From: Alkalicoccobacillus plakortidis
GTDB taxonomy: Bacteria; Bacillota; Bacilli; Bacillales; Bacillaceae_D
Assembly: GCF_023703085.1 (NCBI RefSeq)
Contig: NZ_JAMQJY010000001.1
Coordinates: forward strand, 2,356,001 to 2,420,000
Reading direction: 5' to 3'
Length of the DNA: 64,000 nucleotides
How positions within the stretch are numbered: the first letter of the stretch is position 1; the number at the start of each line of letters is the position of its first letter. This document shows, piece after piece, positions 8,331 through 17,467 of this stretch. Position numbers and translations under genes: made by a program. The notes under the pieces are model-generated. The model worked only from the letters and a program-made list of their open reading frames with translations, searched no databases and had not been told where the DNA came from.

Positions 8331-9190
8331 TTTAACAACTTCTTATCATTTGTATATTTTCCGTAATCTGGTATAGAAACACGATCAAAATCCTTAATAA
8401 GGACTTCCAAACTATCCTTAAATTCTGTACCAAACATTGGCAGACCATGCCCTGGTGCAATAAAATTTGGGTTTAGATGTTTAAGTCTTTCAGCCGACTG
8501 CTTAGCTTCTTCCCAGTCGGTTGTAAAATAACGAGGTGGGCCTTGCAGATGCTCAGATTGCGTCAAAACATCATATAAGGAATCTTGTTTAACGGTTATA
8601 ATCGCATCCGCTGATAATAACGCCCGATCACTCTCACGATATAAGGCAATTTGTCCTGGAGAATGACCAGGTGTATGAACCCACTGCCATTCAGTGAAGC
8701 CATCTATTGTCCCGTCACTCGGAAGTACCTTTACAAAAGGGGTTAAATCAATGGATTTATATGGAAAAGCACCTGATAATTTTGCGATCATTCCCCCCTC
8801 AACTGACGGATCTGGTTTTGCATAGTCCTTCTCCCCACTTAAATAGGGTAACTCAAGCTCATGGCAGAATAGATTAACACTCCAGTGCTTAGCCAGTTCA
8901 TATGCCGCCCCTACATGATCGAAATGTCCATGTGTTAAAACGATCATTTTAGGAGGATAGGCATCCCCAAACTTCTCAGTTAAAATGGATAAAATATGAT
9001 CACTTGAACGACTAATCCCACAATCAACTAAAAACCATTCACTTGATTTTTTTGGATCTCCTATAAAATAAACATTTACTATCTTATCAGTAAAACAAAA
9101 TATATCGTCAGTAATCGCTTGAAAAAAACCGTCATGTGCCGAGGTTAGCGGTAGGGTTGGTTGAGGTTCATTACTTATATTCTTGTTCAT
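8327..9190 (-). CDS. MBL-fold metallo-hydrolase
   Basis: A 287-residue metallo-beta-lactamase-fold protein. The metal motif THGHFDHVG is near residue 85; later ligands are visible in HTPGHSPGQ, LSADA and APGHG. It is soluble, with no signal peptide. An ATG preceded by AAAGGAG sets the start. Homologous proteins are annotated as glyoxalase-II-like or generic hydrolases; the substrate is not predictable. It forms a two-gene unit with the HAD phosphatase through a four-base overlap. Confidence 0.85.
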   Translation of the reverse strand: MNKNISNEPQPTLPLTSAHDGFFQAITDDIFCFTDKIVNVYFIGDPKKSSEWFLVDCGISRSSDHILSILTEKFGDAYPPKMIVLTHGHFDHVGAAYELAKHWSVNLFCHELELPYLSGEKDYAKPDPSVEGGMIAKLSGAFPYKSIDLTPFVKVLPSDGTIDGFTEWQWVHTPGHSPGQIALYRESDRALLSADAIITVKQDSLYDVLTQSEHLQGPPRYFTTDWEEAKQSAERLKHLNPNFIAPGHGLPMFGTEFKDSLEVLIKDFDRVSIPDYGKYTNDKKLLK

Positions 9191-9304
9191 TTCATACTCC
9201 TTTTGTATCTAAATATGATTTATCTTAGTTTGGCTTGGAACGACAAGACTATTCAATTTACTCATGTCTACAAAGGGAATGGAGGTCTTGTACAAAAAGA
9301 AGAG

Positions 9305-9561
9305 ATTTTCATATTAAGTTTTATTTGGAGTATTATTATTAGTGGATTAATCGGATGGAAGCAGGAGAAATAACTGGTAAAGGCGTTCCATTTGGTATTA
9401 TTGGTAATATTATTGCCGGTTTTATTGGAGCGAACTTAGGAACAGCCCTTTTAGGAAGCTGGGGACCTTCTTTAGGTGGTTTTGCGATTTTACCTGCTTT
9501 AGTTGGTGCGATAATCTTAATACTAATTGTAAGTCTTGTATTAAGAGCTATCAAAAAATAA
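9305..9561 (+). CDS. GlsB/YeaQ/YmgE-family small membrane protein, frameshifted near its N-terminus
   Basis: The intact downstream frame encodes GEITGKG, IIGNIIAGFIGANLGTALLG and a final hydrophobic helix, the signature of transglycosylase-associated/GlsB stress proteins of about 80-85 residues. The expected first helix (SFIWSIIISGLIGW) is present just upstream but in another frame; one base is missing near 9357-9362 (GGATGGAAGCAGG, perhaps originally with AAAG). No ATG, GTG or TTG fits the full-length frame well, so the start is uncertain; an ATG at 9355 would give only 68 residues and remove the first helix. Confidence 0.6.
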
Positions 9562-9564
9562 ATG

Positions 9565-9596
9565 AACGACCTCGGCCCTGTTCCGAGATCGTTTTT
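9565..9596 (+). terminator. Rho-independent terminator
   Basis: AACGACCTCGG pairs with CCGAGATCGTT and is followed by TTTTT just after the GlsB-like gene. Confidence 0.85.
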
Positions 9597-9673
9597 GCAT
9601 TTACTCAAGGATGTGCGCTACGATTGTTTAACACGAGTATGACTATTCACACGTTTATAAAGGGGTTGTCAAA

Positions 9674-9889
9674 TTGAAAAGTAAAGGTAAGCTATTAGCC
9701 TTTCAAATCATTTGTTTTACATTCTTCTTTGTTTTACTGTTTGGTATATCATCACAAATTTTAGATGTGTTTTTCTCTAATAGAGGGTTTACTCTATTCC
9801 TAAGTGCCGTTTTATTTATTGCTACATTTTTGTTTTCCTCACTGCTCACAAAATTCTTAAGTAATAGAATAAGGATGAAACGCAAGTAA
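9674..9889 (+). CDS. Small two-helix membrane protein, unknown
   Basis: A 71-residue protein with two hydrophobic segments (about 8-29 and 38-58) and a basic C-terminal tail (NRIRMKRK), so the ends probably face the cytoplasm. It starts with TTG nine bases after AAAGGGG. It is not recognised as a family. It stands alone between two hairpins. Confidence 0.6.
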   Translation: MKSKGKLLAFQIICFTFFFVLLFGISSQILDVFFSNRGFTLFLSAVLFIATFLFSSLLTKFLSNRIRMKRK

Positions 9890-9930
9890 AAGTCACATTC
9901 TCACATACCTCTTCTCGTATTATCAAAGAT

Positions 9931-9972
9931 AAAAAAGTAGGGAGCAAATCAATGGATTTGCTCCCTACTTCC
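9931..9972. terminator. Strong bidirectional terminator
   Basis: A perfect 16-bp stem (AAGTAGGGAGCAAATC) with a 4-base loop, A-rich on the left and with a weaker T-rich stretch on the right. On the minus strand it directly follows the gene remnant at 9978-10052; on the plus strand it follows the small membrane protein. Confidence 0.85.
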
Positions 9973-9977
9973 TTTAA

Positions 9978-10052
9978 TTAACGACTTTCTAAATAGTTAT
10001 TCAAGTGCTCTTTTACTTTCTCTGGATCAGCCTGTAAAACGTTGTAATGCAG
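9978..10052 (-). pseudogene. C-terminal remnant of a deleted gene
   Basis: Minus-strand codons read LHYNVLQADPEKVKEHLNNYLESR and a stop, then a good terminator. Upstream the frame is closed within three codons. The stretch looks like the amphipathic end of a soluble protein whose 5' part has been lost. The parent family is not recognised. The rest of the 300-base gap up to the BCCT gene shows nothing further. Confidence 0.4.
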
Positions 10053-10211
10053 GTAAGTTTAAAGAAAATCTCTTTCAAAGCCGGTTCTTAAGTACTTCAA
10101 ATTTTCTTGAAATCAATACACTATCCATGGACTTTTAAATGTTTAATCCTATTTTCCACCGGGTAATTTTCTATTATTTAGTAAGTTTAAAAATTATCGG
10201 CGGTGAATAAT

Positions 10212-11762
10212 ATGGGAAATAAAAGCATGAAAAATAGTATGGATTTGAAGATAACAATTCCTTCTTTTCTTATAGTTGGAGCTGTTAGCCTTATATTTGC
10301 ACTCTACACAGATGAATCAACAAACAAGCTTAATGCAATTTTCGATTATATTGTCGAGCAATTTCGATGGGGCTACATCTGGTACGGTGCTCTCATAACC
10401 ATCGCTGCAATATATTTTTCATTTTCAAAATATGGACAAGTTGTCTTGGGTGATCCAAATGAAAAACCACGCTTTACATTGTTTGAATACTCTTCAATCC
10501 TAGTCGCTATGGGGCTTGGAGCAACTATTATGAGAACAGGTATGATTCAATGGAGTGAGGTCGCATCTGATCCTCCATTTGGTTTAGAACCAGGTTCAGC
10601 AGATGCTGTTCTTGCTGGTAATTCATATAGTATGTTCTTGTGGAGCTTTCAAACATTTGCAATCTTTGTGATGGCCGCTCCGGCCATGGGATATATTCTT
10701 CACGTTCGAAAGAAACCTAAGATGCGAATTTCAGAGGCGTGCCGGTGTATATTCGGTGACTCATTTACTGATGGTCTAGGGGGAAAGGTTCTAGATTCAC
10801 TTTTCTTAGTGAGTATTCTTTCAGGAGCTGCTGTGACATTAGGATTAGGAACACCAATCATTACATATAATTTAGCTGAATTATTTCAAATTGAAGTGTC
10901 TTTTTTGTTAACAGTAGTTATTACTCTCATTTGGGTAACTGGATTTACAATCAGTGCATACGTTGGCATTGATAAAGGTATAAAACGTCTAAGTACACTG
11001 AATATGTACCTAGCTTGTTCTTTCGCGATTTTTATTATTATTATTGGTCCTGGCATGTTCATTTTAAATTATTTTACTGATTCCATTCGATATTTGTTTT
11101 CACATTATATCGATTTTTCCTTTTACACTAACTCATTAACTACTAACAACACCACTCACATTGAAAGTCATACTGTTTTCTGGTTTGCCTATAACGCCAC
11201 ATGGGCAATGTTACATGGTGTCTTTGCAGCCATGATTTCTAAAGGACGAACCATCAAGGAAATGATACTTACTTATTTATTCGCACCCACTTTACTTTCT
11301 TGGGCAGCCACTGGTTTGTTAGGCGGTGTTGGAGTTCAACGATTTATAAAAGGCGACTTGGCAGTTCTAGATTTAATTCAGGGCCAGGAACCTGTAGCTG
11401 CTGTACCCGCTATTTTAGCTACTCTTCCAATGTCACAAGTTATAATAGTCGTTTTCATCGTCATCGCGGCAATATTCATGGTAACGACACTGGATTCGAC
11501 CACTTATACAATTGCAACGTATATGTCTGAAAGAGATATGAGTAAAAATACGCCATCAAGACATTTACGAATCTTTGTCTCTCTTATCATTACTGCTTTA
11601 GCACTAACCTTATTGAGTGTTGGAGGTCTGGCACCATTAGAGGTTCTTTCAGGACTAATGGGTATTCCGATCATTATCATTCAAATTTTAACGGTGTATG
11701 CTGCTAAAAAAATGATGGATCAGGACCACGCATGGTTAACTAACGTTCGCAAGAAAAAGTAA
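10212..11762 (+). CDS. BCCT-family transporter (betaine/carnitine/choline type)
   Basis: A carrier of about 516 residues with about 12 membrane helices. The arrangement (TLFEYSSILVAMGLGATIMRTGMIQWSEV, then PPFGLEPGS, a long central helix region, WFAYNATWAMLHGVFAAMISKGRTI) matches the BCCT family, although the Trp-rich signature helix is divergent. BCCT proteins import quaternary ammonium compounds, for osmoprotection or as substrates. The start is taken at the ATG at 10212, with GGCGGTGA upstream, rather than an in-frame GTG nine bases earlier. No partner genes are adjacent, and the substrate is inferred only from family. Confidence 0.85.
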   Translation: MGNKSMKNSMDLKITIPSFLIVGAVSLIFALYTDESTNKLNAIFDYIVEQFRWGYIWYGALITIAAIYFSFSKYGQVVLGDPNEKPRFTLFEYSSILVAMGLGATIMRTGMIQWSEVASDPPFGLEPGSADAVLAGNSYSMFLWSFQTFAIFVMAAPAMGYILHVRKKPKMRISEACRCIFGDSFTDGLGGKVLDSLFLVSILSGAAVTLGLGTPIITYNLAELFQIEVSFLLTVVITLIWVTGFTISAYVGIDKGIKRLSTLNMYLACSFAIFIIIIGPGMFILNYFTDSIRYLFSHYIDFSFYTNSLTTNNTTHIESHTVFWFAYNATWAMLHGVFAAMISKGRTIKEMILTYLFAPTLLSWAATGLLGGVGVQRFIKGDLAVLDLIQGQEPVAAVPAILATLPMSQVIIVVFIVIAAIFMVTTLDSTTYTIATYMSERDMSKNTPSRHLRIFVSLIITALALTLLSVGGLAPLEVLSGLMGIPIIIIQILTVYAAKKMMDQDHAWLTNVRKKK

Positions 11763-11776
11763 TTGGATTATATAAC

Positions 11777-11816
11777 AAAAAGGCTCCAACCGTCTTCAGA
11801 CAGTTAGGAGCTTTTT
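11777..11816 (+). terminator. Rho-independent terminator of the BCCT gene
   Basis: AAAAAGGCTCC and GGAGCTTTTT pair around an imperfect inner stem, ending in a T tract. Confidence 0.85.
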
Positions 11817-11824
11817 GTGCTATT

Positions 11825-12146
11825 TTAATTCGATGGCATTTCACTCTCATTTATTAATGTATATTCTATTGTATGGGTCCCTTTGGCGAGCACTCTCACG
11901 AATGTGCCTTGATCGAGTCTTGTGCTTGGTACTAAATACCACTCGTTTTGTTTCATTGCTTTCATTTATACCTTTCAAGTTATACTTATATCTTCCGTCA
12001 TCATCTGAAGGGTCATCTTGCACCTCAACATAGACATATTCCTCCGCAATCATTGGATTAAAACGGTCGATGGTTTCTCGAAAGAAAAAGTATAGGCTCG
12101 TAATGACAACGACTAAAACTAGACATGAGATAAGGATCTTTTTCAT
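11825..12146 (-). CDS. yxeA: YxeA-family (DUF1093) secreted protein, shifted by one base
   Basis: The first 65 residues show a signal-anchor and the YVYVEVQDDPSDDDGRYKYNLKG core typical of YxeA. The uninterrupted frame ends at 11847 with a basic tail unlike the family. Removing one A from CCAAGC (plus-strand GCTTGG, 11924-11929) yields LDQGTFVRVLAKGTHTIEY and a stop at 11825, restoring the expected end and a length of 106. The ATG at 12146 follows AAAGGA. Its place immediately downstream of the YxdM-like permease is the same as in the B. subtilis yxdJKLM-yxeA operon. The function of YxeA is not established. Confidence 0.8.
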
Positions 12147-12161
12147 ATACACATTTCCTTT

Positions 12162-14084
12162 CTATAAAGCACTTTTAACAATGCTTTTGTAGTATTGAAC
12201 GGTGAACACAGCAAATAGTAAGTAGATGAGAATATACGCTACCATACTAATGATGATTGGTGTGAGCATACTTGAAGCCATGAGAACAGAACCTACGTTA
12301 AGAGCAAAAGCAGCGTGTACTAACCCAATGACCAGAGGAATCAAATAAACAAAGAGTTGCTTACGGATGATCCCTTTCATCATGTCGTTCACTTGAAATC
12401 CAAGTTGTCGTAGTGTTCGATAATGGGCTTTTTCTTGTTCAGCCTCTGTCATTTGTTTAAAGTACAAAATACTTCCCGTTGAAAGGATAAACACAAAGCC
12501 TAATAAGCCAACGATGAAAATGAGGAGCCCAAAGGTTTGAATAGATCCCTCGTATGCGGAATAAAAGTCAGTGATATACTGATCACTATCCACATTCGCT
12601 AGAAAAATGTCAGAGGCCGTATCTGATTTCTCCGTATCCAATAATTGAAACACATCAAAGGTCAAAAATTCTGTGTACTCTTCCTCCTGTATCGTGTCAC
12701 TCAATCTCTCAAAGGTTGCTTCAGAAACAAGTAACTGTTCGCCATAAAATCTGTAATTCATCACGTTTTCAAGCATAAACTCAGAGACTGTTAGTCGATT
12801 TGCTTCATCGTTTGATGCGTACTGCACGTCTTTCGGAAATGAAATATCTATTCCTTCTATAATAGCCCGCGTATTATAATAGATGGCTTCACCGTCTGGA
12901 GGAATCTCAACATCTAATCCTGCCTGCGCCATCTGCTCTGCCGAGAAAAACATAAACGTTCCTAGACGATGTTCTACATTAGAATCCTGCTCCATCCATG
13001 TGCCATCAAATCGTATGGCATCTAGTTGATTTTGATCAAATTCAATTTGCTCCTCTTCCAACCCGCTTGAAATGATAACGGCTTCCTCCTGCATATTTTC
13101 TACTGCAAAATCAAAAGGCATCGCCAATCTCACATCTTTTTCGGTTGAATAATATAAGGAGTAGGAAAGTGAAATCATTGTAATCGTCATAGCAGATAAT
13201 ACAGTGATTAAGGTTAACGAATTGGCGTGACCTTTCATTCTGTGCATTAATGGCGCTACCGACAAGCTATTATACAAGCCTAGATTTCCATTTTTCTTTT
13301 TTCGAAACACATATAATATCCAGCTTATTGTCGTATGGAAGATTAAATAAGTTCCGAGTATGGTACTAGCGAGAACGACTAACATAAGAAACAACAGCAT
13401 ATCTGCATTGTCTACGATTAAGGTAGACACATAATAACCAACCCCTATTAGAACTAATCCTGTTAATCCTAAAATACCTGAAACGATGCTTGGACGTTTG
13501 ACAAAGTAATCATTTTTATTATTTGCCTGAAACAATTGCAGTAGTGTACTACGATAAACCGTCCATGTAATTTGTACGGATGTGACAGCAATTAGGCACG
13601 TAAAAACGACCAGTGTTTGGATGACTGCTTGACCGGAGAAGGATAAGCCAATGACAGCTTCGAAACCTATTAAGTTCATAAACAGTAAAAGAAAGAGTCG
13701 TGAGAGCAAAGCTCCAACTAGCAATCCAATGATTAAAGCTCCTAGACCAAGAATCGTGTGTTCCATGATCAGTACCCGAGCGACCCAAGCCTTAGATAAG
13801 CCAATTAACTGATACAATCCAATTTCTTGACTACGCCTCCTAATAAAAATATTCGTAGCGTACATCGTAAACACAATGGTAATGAGAATGAGTAATATTC
13901 CAGCGACTTGAAAGGCTGTTGAAAAGTTCACGCTAGCTTCAACCATAGTAACAACGGTTTGGTCATTTTGTAGGGTAGAAAAGATAAAATACAAGCTTAT
14001 GCTGAAAATCATCGCGAAAAAATAGAGGTAATACATTTTGATGTTTTTTCGCATGCTACGGATCACTAATTTCCGTATGGTCAT
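12162..14084 (-). CDS. yxdM: BceB/YxdM-type ABC transporter permease
   Basis: A 640-residue permease with ten membrane segments. Four N-terminal helices include the FtsX-like fold with the [17 protein letters not shown] motif; a large extracellular domain of about 200 residues (roughly 310-520) lies between helices 7 and 8. This is the hallmark of Bce-type transporters that sense or remove cell-wall-active peptides and signal to a partner kinase. It overlaps the ATPase gene by four bases (ATGA). Identification as YxdM rather than BceB or PsdB rests on the downstream yxeA. Confidence 0.88.
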   Translation of the reverse strand: MTIRKLVIRSMRKNIKMYYLYFFAMIFSISLYFIFSTLQNDQTVVTMVEASVNFSTAFQVAGILLILITIVFTMYATNIFIRRRSQEIGLYQLIGLSKAWVARVLIMEHTILGLGALIIGLLVGALLSRLFLLLFMNLIGFEAVIGLSFSGQAVIQTLVVFTCLIAVTSVQITWTVYRSTLLQLFQANNKNDYFVKRPSIVSGILGLTGLVLIGVGYYVSTLIVDNADMLLFLMLVVLASTILGTYLIFHTTISWILYVFRKKKNGNLGLYNSLSVAPLMHRMKGHANSLTLITVLSAMTITMISLSYSLYYSTEKDVRLAMPFDFAVENMQEEAVIISSGLEEEQIEFDQNQLDAIRFDGTWMEQDSNVEHRLGTFMFFSAEQMAQAGLDVEIPPDGEAIYYNTRAIIEGIDISFPKDVQYASNDEANRLTVSEFMLENVMNYRFYGEQLLVSEATFERLSDTIQEEEYTEFLTFDVFQLLDTEKSDTASDIFLANVDSDQYITDFYSAYEGSIQTFGLLIFIVGLLGFVFILSTGSILYFKQMTEAEQEKAHYRTLRQLGFQVNDMMKGIIRKQLFVYLIPLVIGLVHAAFALNVGSVLMASSMLTPIIISMVAYILIYLLFAVFTVQYYKSIVKSAL

Positions 14085-14861
14085 CTCTGATCGCCTCCTC
14101 CAAGAACGGCTTGCATGTCTAGAATGTCCTTAAAAAAAGCTTCTCTTGTTTTATCTCCTCGATGTAACTCAGAGAAAATGCGACCATCCTTTAAAAATAC
14201 AACACGGTTACAATAGCTCGATGCTAACGGATCATGAGTGACCATAACAATTGTCACTTGTCGTGCTTGGTTAATCTCGTGCATGTTCTCTAATAAATTG
14301 GAGGCTGCTTTTGAATCAAGCGCACCAGTAGGCTCATCAGCAAACACAATGGAGGGCGAATGAATTAATGCCCGTGCTGCAGAGGTTCGTTGCTTTTGGC
14401 CACCTGAAATTTCAGAGGGATACTTATTTGCTAATTCTTGGATATCCAAGATCTCTGCAATGGAGTTAAACTCTGACTCAGCCTCATCTTTGCTAATTTT
14501 TGTTAACGAAACAGGTAGTAATATATTTTCTTTTACCGTTAATGTATCAAGTAAATTGTAATCCTGAAAAATAAAGCCTAAATGCTGGCGGCGAATACTT
14601 GAAAGTTGGCTATCCTTCATTTTTGATATCTCATGCTCGTTTATGAAAATACGTCCATCCGTAGAGCGATCAATTGTGGCTAACGTGTTCAGAAGCGTTG
14701 TCTTACCTGAACCCGAAGGTCCCATGATGCCAACAAACTCACCTTCTGTCACACGAAGATCAATTCCTTTTAAAACTTGCTTGGGCACTTCCCTTTGAAC
14801 CAAAGGATTTACGTACCCCTTCAGCCATTAAAATAGTTTTAGGTGTCTTATCTATCGTCAT
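14081..14861 (-). CDS. yxdL: BceA/YxdL-type ABC transporter ATPase, shifted by one base near the N-terminus
   Basis: The ATPase has Walker [11 protein letters not shown]-loop [10 protein letters not shown], signature SGGQKQR, Walker [13 protein letters not shown] and switch VMVTHD. The uninterrupted frame can only start near 14803, lacking the first 20-25 residues. Upstream at 14861 is an ATG with GGAGTG that encodes [20 protein letters not shown] in another frame; deleting one A in CCAAGC (plus-strand GCTTGG at 14779-14784) fuses it as [12 protein letters not shown] and gives 259 residues. It energises the YxdM permease. Confidence 0.88.
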
Positions 14862-14951
14862 TTCTTACACTCCAATCAAGTTGGTATAGACACAGTATAG
14901 TTCTTTTCAAACTCTAGGTCGTAAGCTTTAGATGATAAAACAGCTTTGAAT

Positions 14952-14967
14952 GTGATATTTTTGTCAC
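14952..14967. promoter_or_regulatory. Inverted repeat upstream of yxdLM, possible YxdJ site
   Basis: GTGA and TCAC arms flank an A/T-rich centre (GTGATATTTTTGTCAC) about 90 bp upstream of the yxdL ATG. Bce-type response regulators bind inverted repeats upstream of their transporter genes, so this is a candidate, but the motif is short. Confidence 0.35.
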
Positions 14968-14975
14968 CTAGACAA

Positions 14976-15014
14976 ATAAAAAGTAGTCAGGTAATAACTA
15001 TCTCCTGACTACTT
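14976..15014 (-). terminator. Terminator between yxdK and yxdL
   Basis: AAGTAGTCAGG pairs perfectly with CCTGACTACTT; on the minus strand it is followed by TTTTTATTT. It separates the two-component genes from the transporter genes, so the latter need their own promoter. Confidence 0.85.
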
Positions 15015-15028
15015 CGTTATGGTTCACT

Positions 15029-16066
15029 TTATAATACTGATTGCCTAATCTGTTCAAATGAATTTTTGCGTGTAAATAGTAATGAAATGGATGTGCCTTC
15101 GCCAACGGTTGATGTAACATCAATTTGTATATGTAACTTCTTGCTTATTTCTTTTGCAAGATAAAGTCCCATTCCGGTAGCTGTATGCTGTACTCGACCG
15201 TTTTCCCCCGTAAAGCCACGATCAAATATACGAGGTAAATCATGTGCTTGAATGCCCGGTCCATCATCTTTAATGGTTATGACGGTGGATTGATTTGCAT
15301 CTGTTTCCACGTTAATGACGATTGTCCCATTCGTAGGACTGTATTTAATGGCATTTGTTAGAACCTGTCGCATGACAAATCCACCCCACTTTTTATCCGT
15401 GAAAGCGGTAGATGTGGTGTTTCCCGTTATATCAATGGCTATATTTTTTTCCATACACCAAGTTGAAAGCTCCCGTATCTCTTCTCTTAGCAAATCGTTC
15501 ACTTTCAGCTCTTCTGGCAGTAAGTCTGAGTCTGAGTTGGCTAATCGTGAAATATAAAGTTGGCGGTCAAGTAATAAGTGTATCTTAAGCCAAGTTGTAT
15601 GGAGCCTTTGAGCTAACTCATTTGAACGATGAGCATCTATCGTTATCTTCATCGCTGTAAGGGGTGTTTTCATTTCATGGACCCAAGATACAAGATCATT
15701 ATGGTCCATTTGTTGCGTTGATTGATCCTCACGTCGTTTTATTTGATCTTGCTCATAAATGTTTTCTAAAAGGTTATACACAATACGGTCAGGAAACTGA
15801 TAACGAGGAGCAGGCATACGCTCAAACCAGTCATCTCCCAGGTCATCGGAAAGCGCAAGCAAGGATTTATAATAGGAGGTTTCCTTTTTATATCTCCAAA
15901 TAAAAAAAACAACACAGGTAGTTAGAAACAACACATTCAAATAAACGATTGAGTAAGGTTCAACCTGAATACCCGCATCAAATAGCAGTAAAGCGTTTGT
16001 CAGTAGAAGGACTAACCCCATTAAACCAATCCAACTCTTTTTATAAACAAGATAAGCGATAAACAA
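15029..16066 (-). CDS. yxdK: Intramembrane-sensing histidine kinase, BceS/YxdK type
   Basis: A 345-residue kinase with two N-terminal membrane helices (about 10-30 and 37-57) joined by a short loop and no extracytoplasmic sensor domain, as expected for kinases that take their signal from a Bce-type transporter. The phosphoacceptor region is SWVHEMKTPLTAMKI; ATP-binding motifs are QVLTNAIKYSP (N box), DDGPGI (G1) and GMGLYLAK (G2). TTG start with TAGGAGGG upstream. It lies 11 bp after the response regulator gene. Confidence 0.92.
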   Translation of the reverse strand: MFIAYLVYKKSWIGLMGLVLLLTNALLLFDAGIQVEPYSIVYLNVLFLTTCVVFFIWRYKKETSYYKSLLALSDDLGDDWFERMPAPRYQFPDRIVYNLLENIYEQDQIKRREDQSTQQMDHNDLVSWVHEMKTPLTAMKITIDAHRSNELAQRLHTTWLKIHLLLDRQLYISRLANSDSDLLPEELKVNDLLREEIRELSTWCMEKNIAIDITGNTTSTAFTDKKWGGFVMRQVLTNAIKYSPTNGTIVINVETDANQSTVITIKDDGPGIQAHDLPRIFDRGFTGENGRVQHTATGMGLYLAKEISKKLHIQIDVTSTVGEGTSISLLFTRKNSFEQIRQSVL

Positions 16067-16077
16067 ATCTGACCCTC

Positions 16078-16761
16078 CTAAAGTGTGACGGCCATATACC
16101 CAAGGCCTTTTTTCGTCACAATTCCATCGGCTAAATTTAAAGAGAGGAGCTTTTGGCGTAACCTTGTAATGTTTGCTGTAAGCGTATTGTCATTAATAAA
16201 TTGATCATCATCCCAAAGCATTCTCATCAATTCATGACGCGAGATAATCTCATTATTTGATTTAATCAATACGGAAAGAATAAAGAATTCATTTTTGGTG
16301 AGGTCAATCGTTTTCCCATCCTTATAGATTCCACCCTTTTTTAAGTCAATAATGGCTTGATTCCATTCAATGACATCGGAGGATGCTTCTTCATACGTAT
16401 AGGTTCGACGAAGGGTAGCCTGAATTTTTGCAAGAAGGACATCCATATGAAAAGGTTTCTGAACATAATCGTCTGCCCCCAAATTCATGGCCATCACCAT
16501 ATCCATTGGATGATCTCTTGATGAAAGAAAGATTATGGGCACTTTGGACACTGCACGTATTTCTCTACACCAATGAAAGCCGTCAAACTTAGGAAGCTGT
16601 ATATCAATCATGACTAGGTGAGGTTGCTGCTCTACAAAGTCCTCCATTACTTGAGAGAAATCACTTGGGTTACTTACCTCATATGACCACTGACTTAATC
16701 CTTCCCTAAGGGCATCTAAGAGAAGAGAGTCATCCTCAATAATAAAGATATTCATATTCAT
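16078..16761 (-). CDS. yxdJ: OmpR-family response regulator, BceR/YxdJ type
   Basis: A 227-residue regulator. The receiver domain (1-120) has acidic residues EDD near 9-11, the phosphoacceptor Asp in MIDIQLPKFDG and the conserved Lys in VQKPFH. The C-terminal winged helix (about 128-225) ends with ITKKGLGYMA. An ATG follows AGGAGG. First gene of the unit with the kinase; its targets are probably the yxdLM-yxeA genes downstream, by analogy with B. subtilis. Confidence 0.92.
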   Translation of the reverse strand: MNMNIFIIEDDSLLLDALREGLSQWSYEVSNPSDFSQVMEDFVEQQPHLVMIDIQLPKFDGFHWCREIRAVSKVPIIFLSSRDHPMDMVMAMNLGADDYVQKPFHMDVLLAKIQATLRRTYTYEEASSDVIEWNQAIIDLKKGGIYKDGKTIDLTKNEFFILSVLIKSNNEIISRHELMRMLWDDDQFINDNTLTANITRLRQKLLSLNLADGIVTKKGLGYMAVTL

Positions 16762-16942
16762 TTGTTAGCCTCCTTCCTACATACTCACGATTTGAATACA
16801 ATTTGTTTTTGCATGAACAATTAAAAATCCCTACAAAAAAACTGACATCGTAGCCTGTAAAGAATTAATATATGAGCAAGAGTTAAGCTCTCTACAGAGA
16901 AGGAGTTAACTTATATAGTAACGCCTTCTATGACGTCTTTTC

Positions 16943-17272
16943 TCAGATATGCTCTGATTTGTTTTCTATCTCCATCCACGTCTCGGCATACTTTTCCATT
17001 TCTTTCATTATAGGTTCAAGCGCAAGGCCCTTTTCTGTTAATGAATATTCAATCCTAACAGGAGTTTCTGGAATAACATTCCGTTTGACGATTCCTTCAG
17101 CTTCTAAATCTTTAAGTCGCTCTGAAAGAACTCTGCCGCTGACAGCCATGGAGGATTCAATATTACAAAAGCGCTGAGGTCCAGGTAAGAGCTGATAAAT
17201 GATTAAGCCAGTCCACCTCTGACTTAGGATTCCCATTGCTTTTTCAAATCTTGGACAAATTGTCGTATCCAT
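16943..17272 (-). CDS. HxlR-family redox-type regulator, YodB-like
   Basis: A winged-helix regulator of 109 residues with the HxlR core (RWTGLIIYQLLPGPQRF, SGRVLSERLKDLEAEGIV, PVRIEYSLTEKGLAL). A Cys near residue 6 (ICPRFEKA) matches the position of the redox-sensing Cys6 of B. subtilis YodB. The ATG at 17272 is preferred because GAGGTGAGGAG stands at the right distance; the in-frame GTG at 17281 is inside that site. It is divergent from an FMN reductase gene, as YodB-type repressors often are from quinone/azo reductases. The second YodB Cys is not seen. Confidence 0.88.
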   Translation of the reverse strand: MDTTICPRFEKAMGILSQRWTGLIIYQLLPGPQRFCNIESSMAVSGRVLSERLKDLEAEGIVKRNVIPETPVRIEYSLTEKGLALEPIMKEMEKYAETWMEIENKSEHI

Positions 17273-17320
17273 TTCAATCACTCCTCACCTCTATTATATA
17301 CCCGCTCAGCAAAAAATAAA

Positions 17321-17387
17321 TTACTTTTTATAAAAAAGTTACTTGACACCACTAAGTATTAAAAATATAATTACTTACATAAAGTAA
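17321..17387 (+). promoter_or_regulatory. Consensus sigma-A promoter overlapped by two palindromes (YodB-like operator)
   Basis: TTGACA (17343-17348), 17-bp spacer, TATAAT (17366-17371): a perfect vegetative promoter for the FMN reductase gene. The palindrome TTACTTACATAAAGTAA covers 17371-17387 at the -10/+1 region. A second near-palindrome (ACTTTTTATAAAAAAGT, about 17323-17339) lies just upstream of the -35. Such a strong promoter with repeats placed to block it implies tight repression by the divergent HxlR protein. Confidence 0.75.
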
Positions 17388-17467
17388 GTTACTTACAAGA
17401 TTTTATTTGAGTAACTAGACATACGTTTTACAACTTTAGAATATATATCGCAGGCGGTGCATCACAC

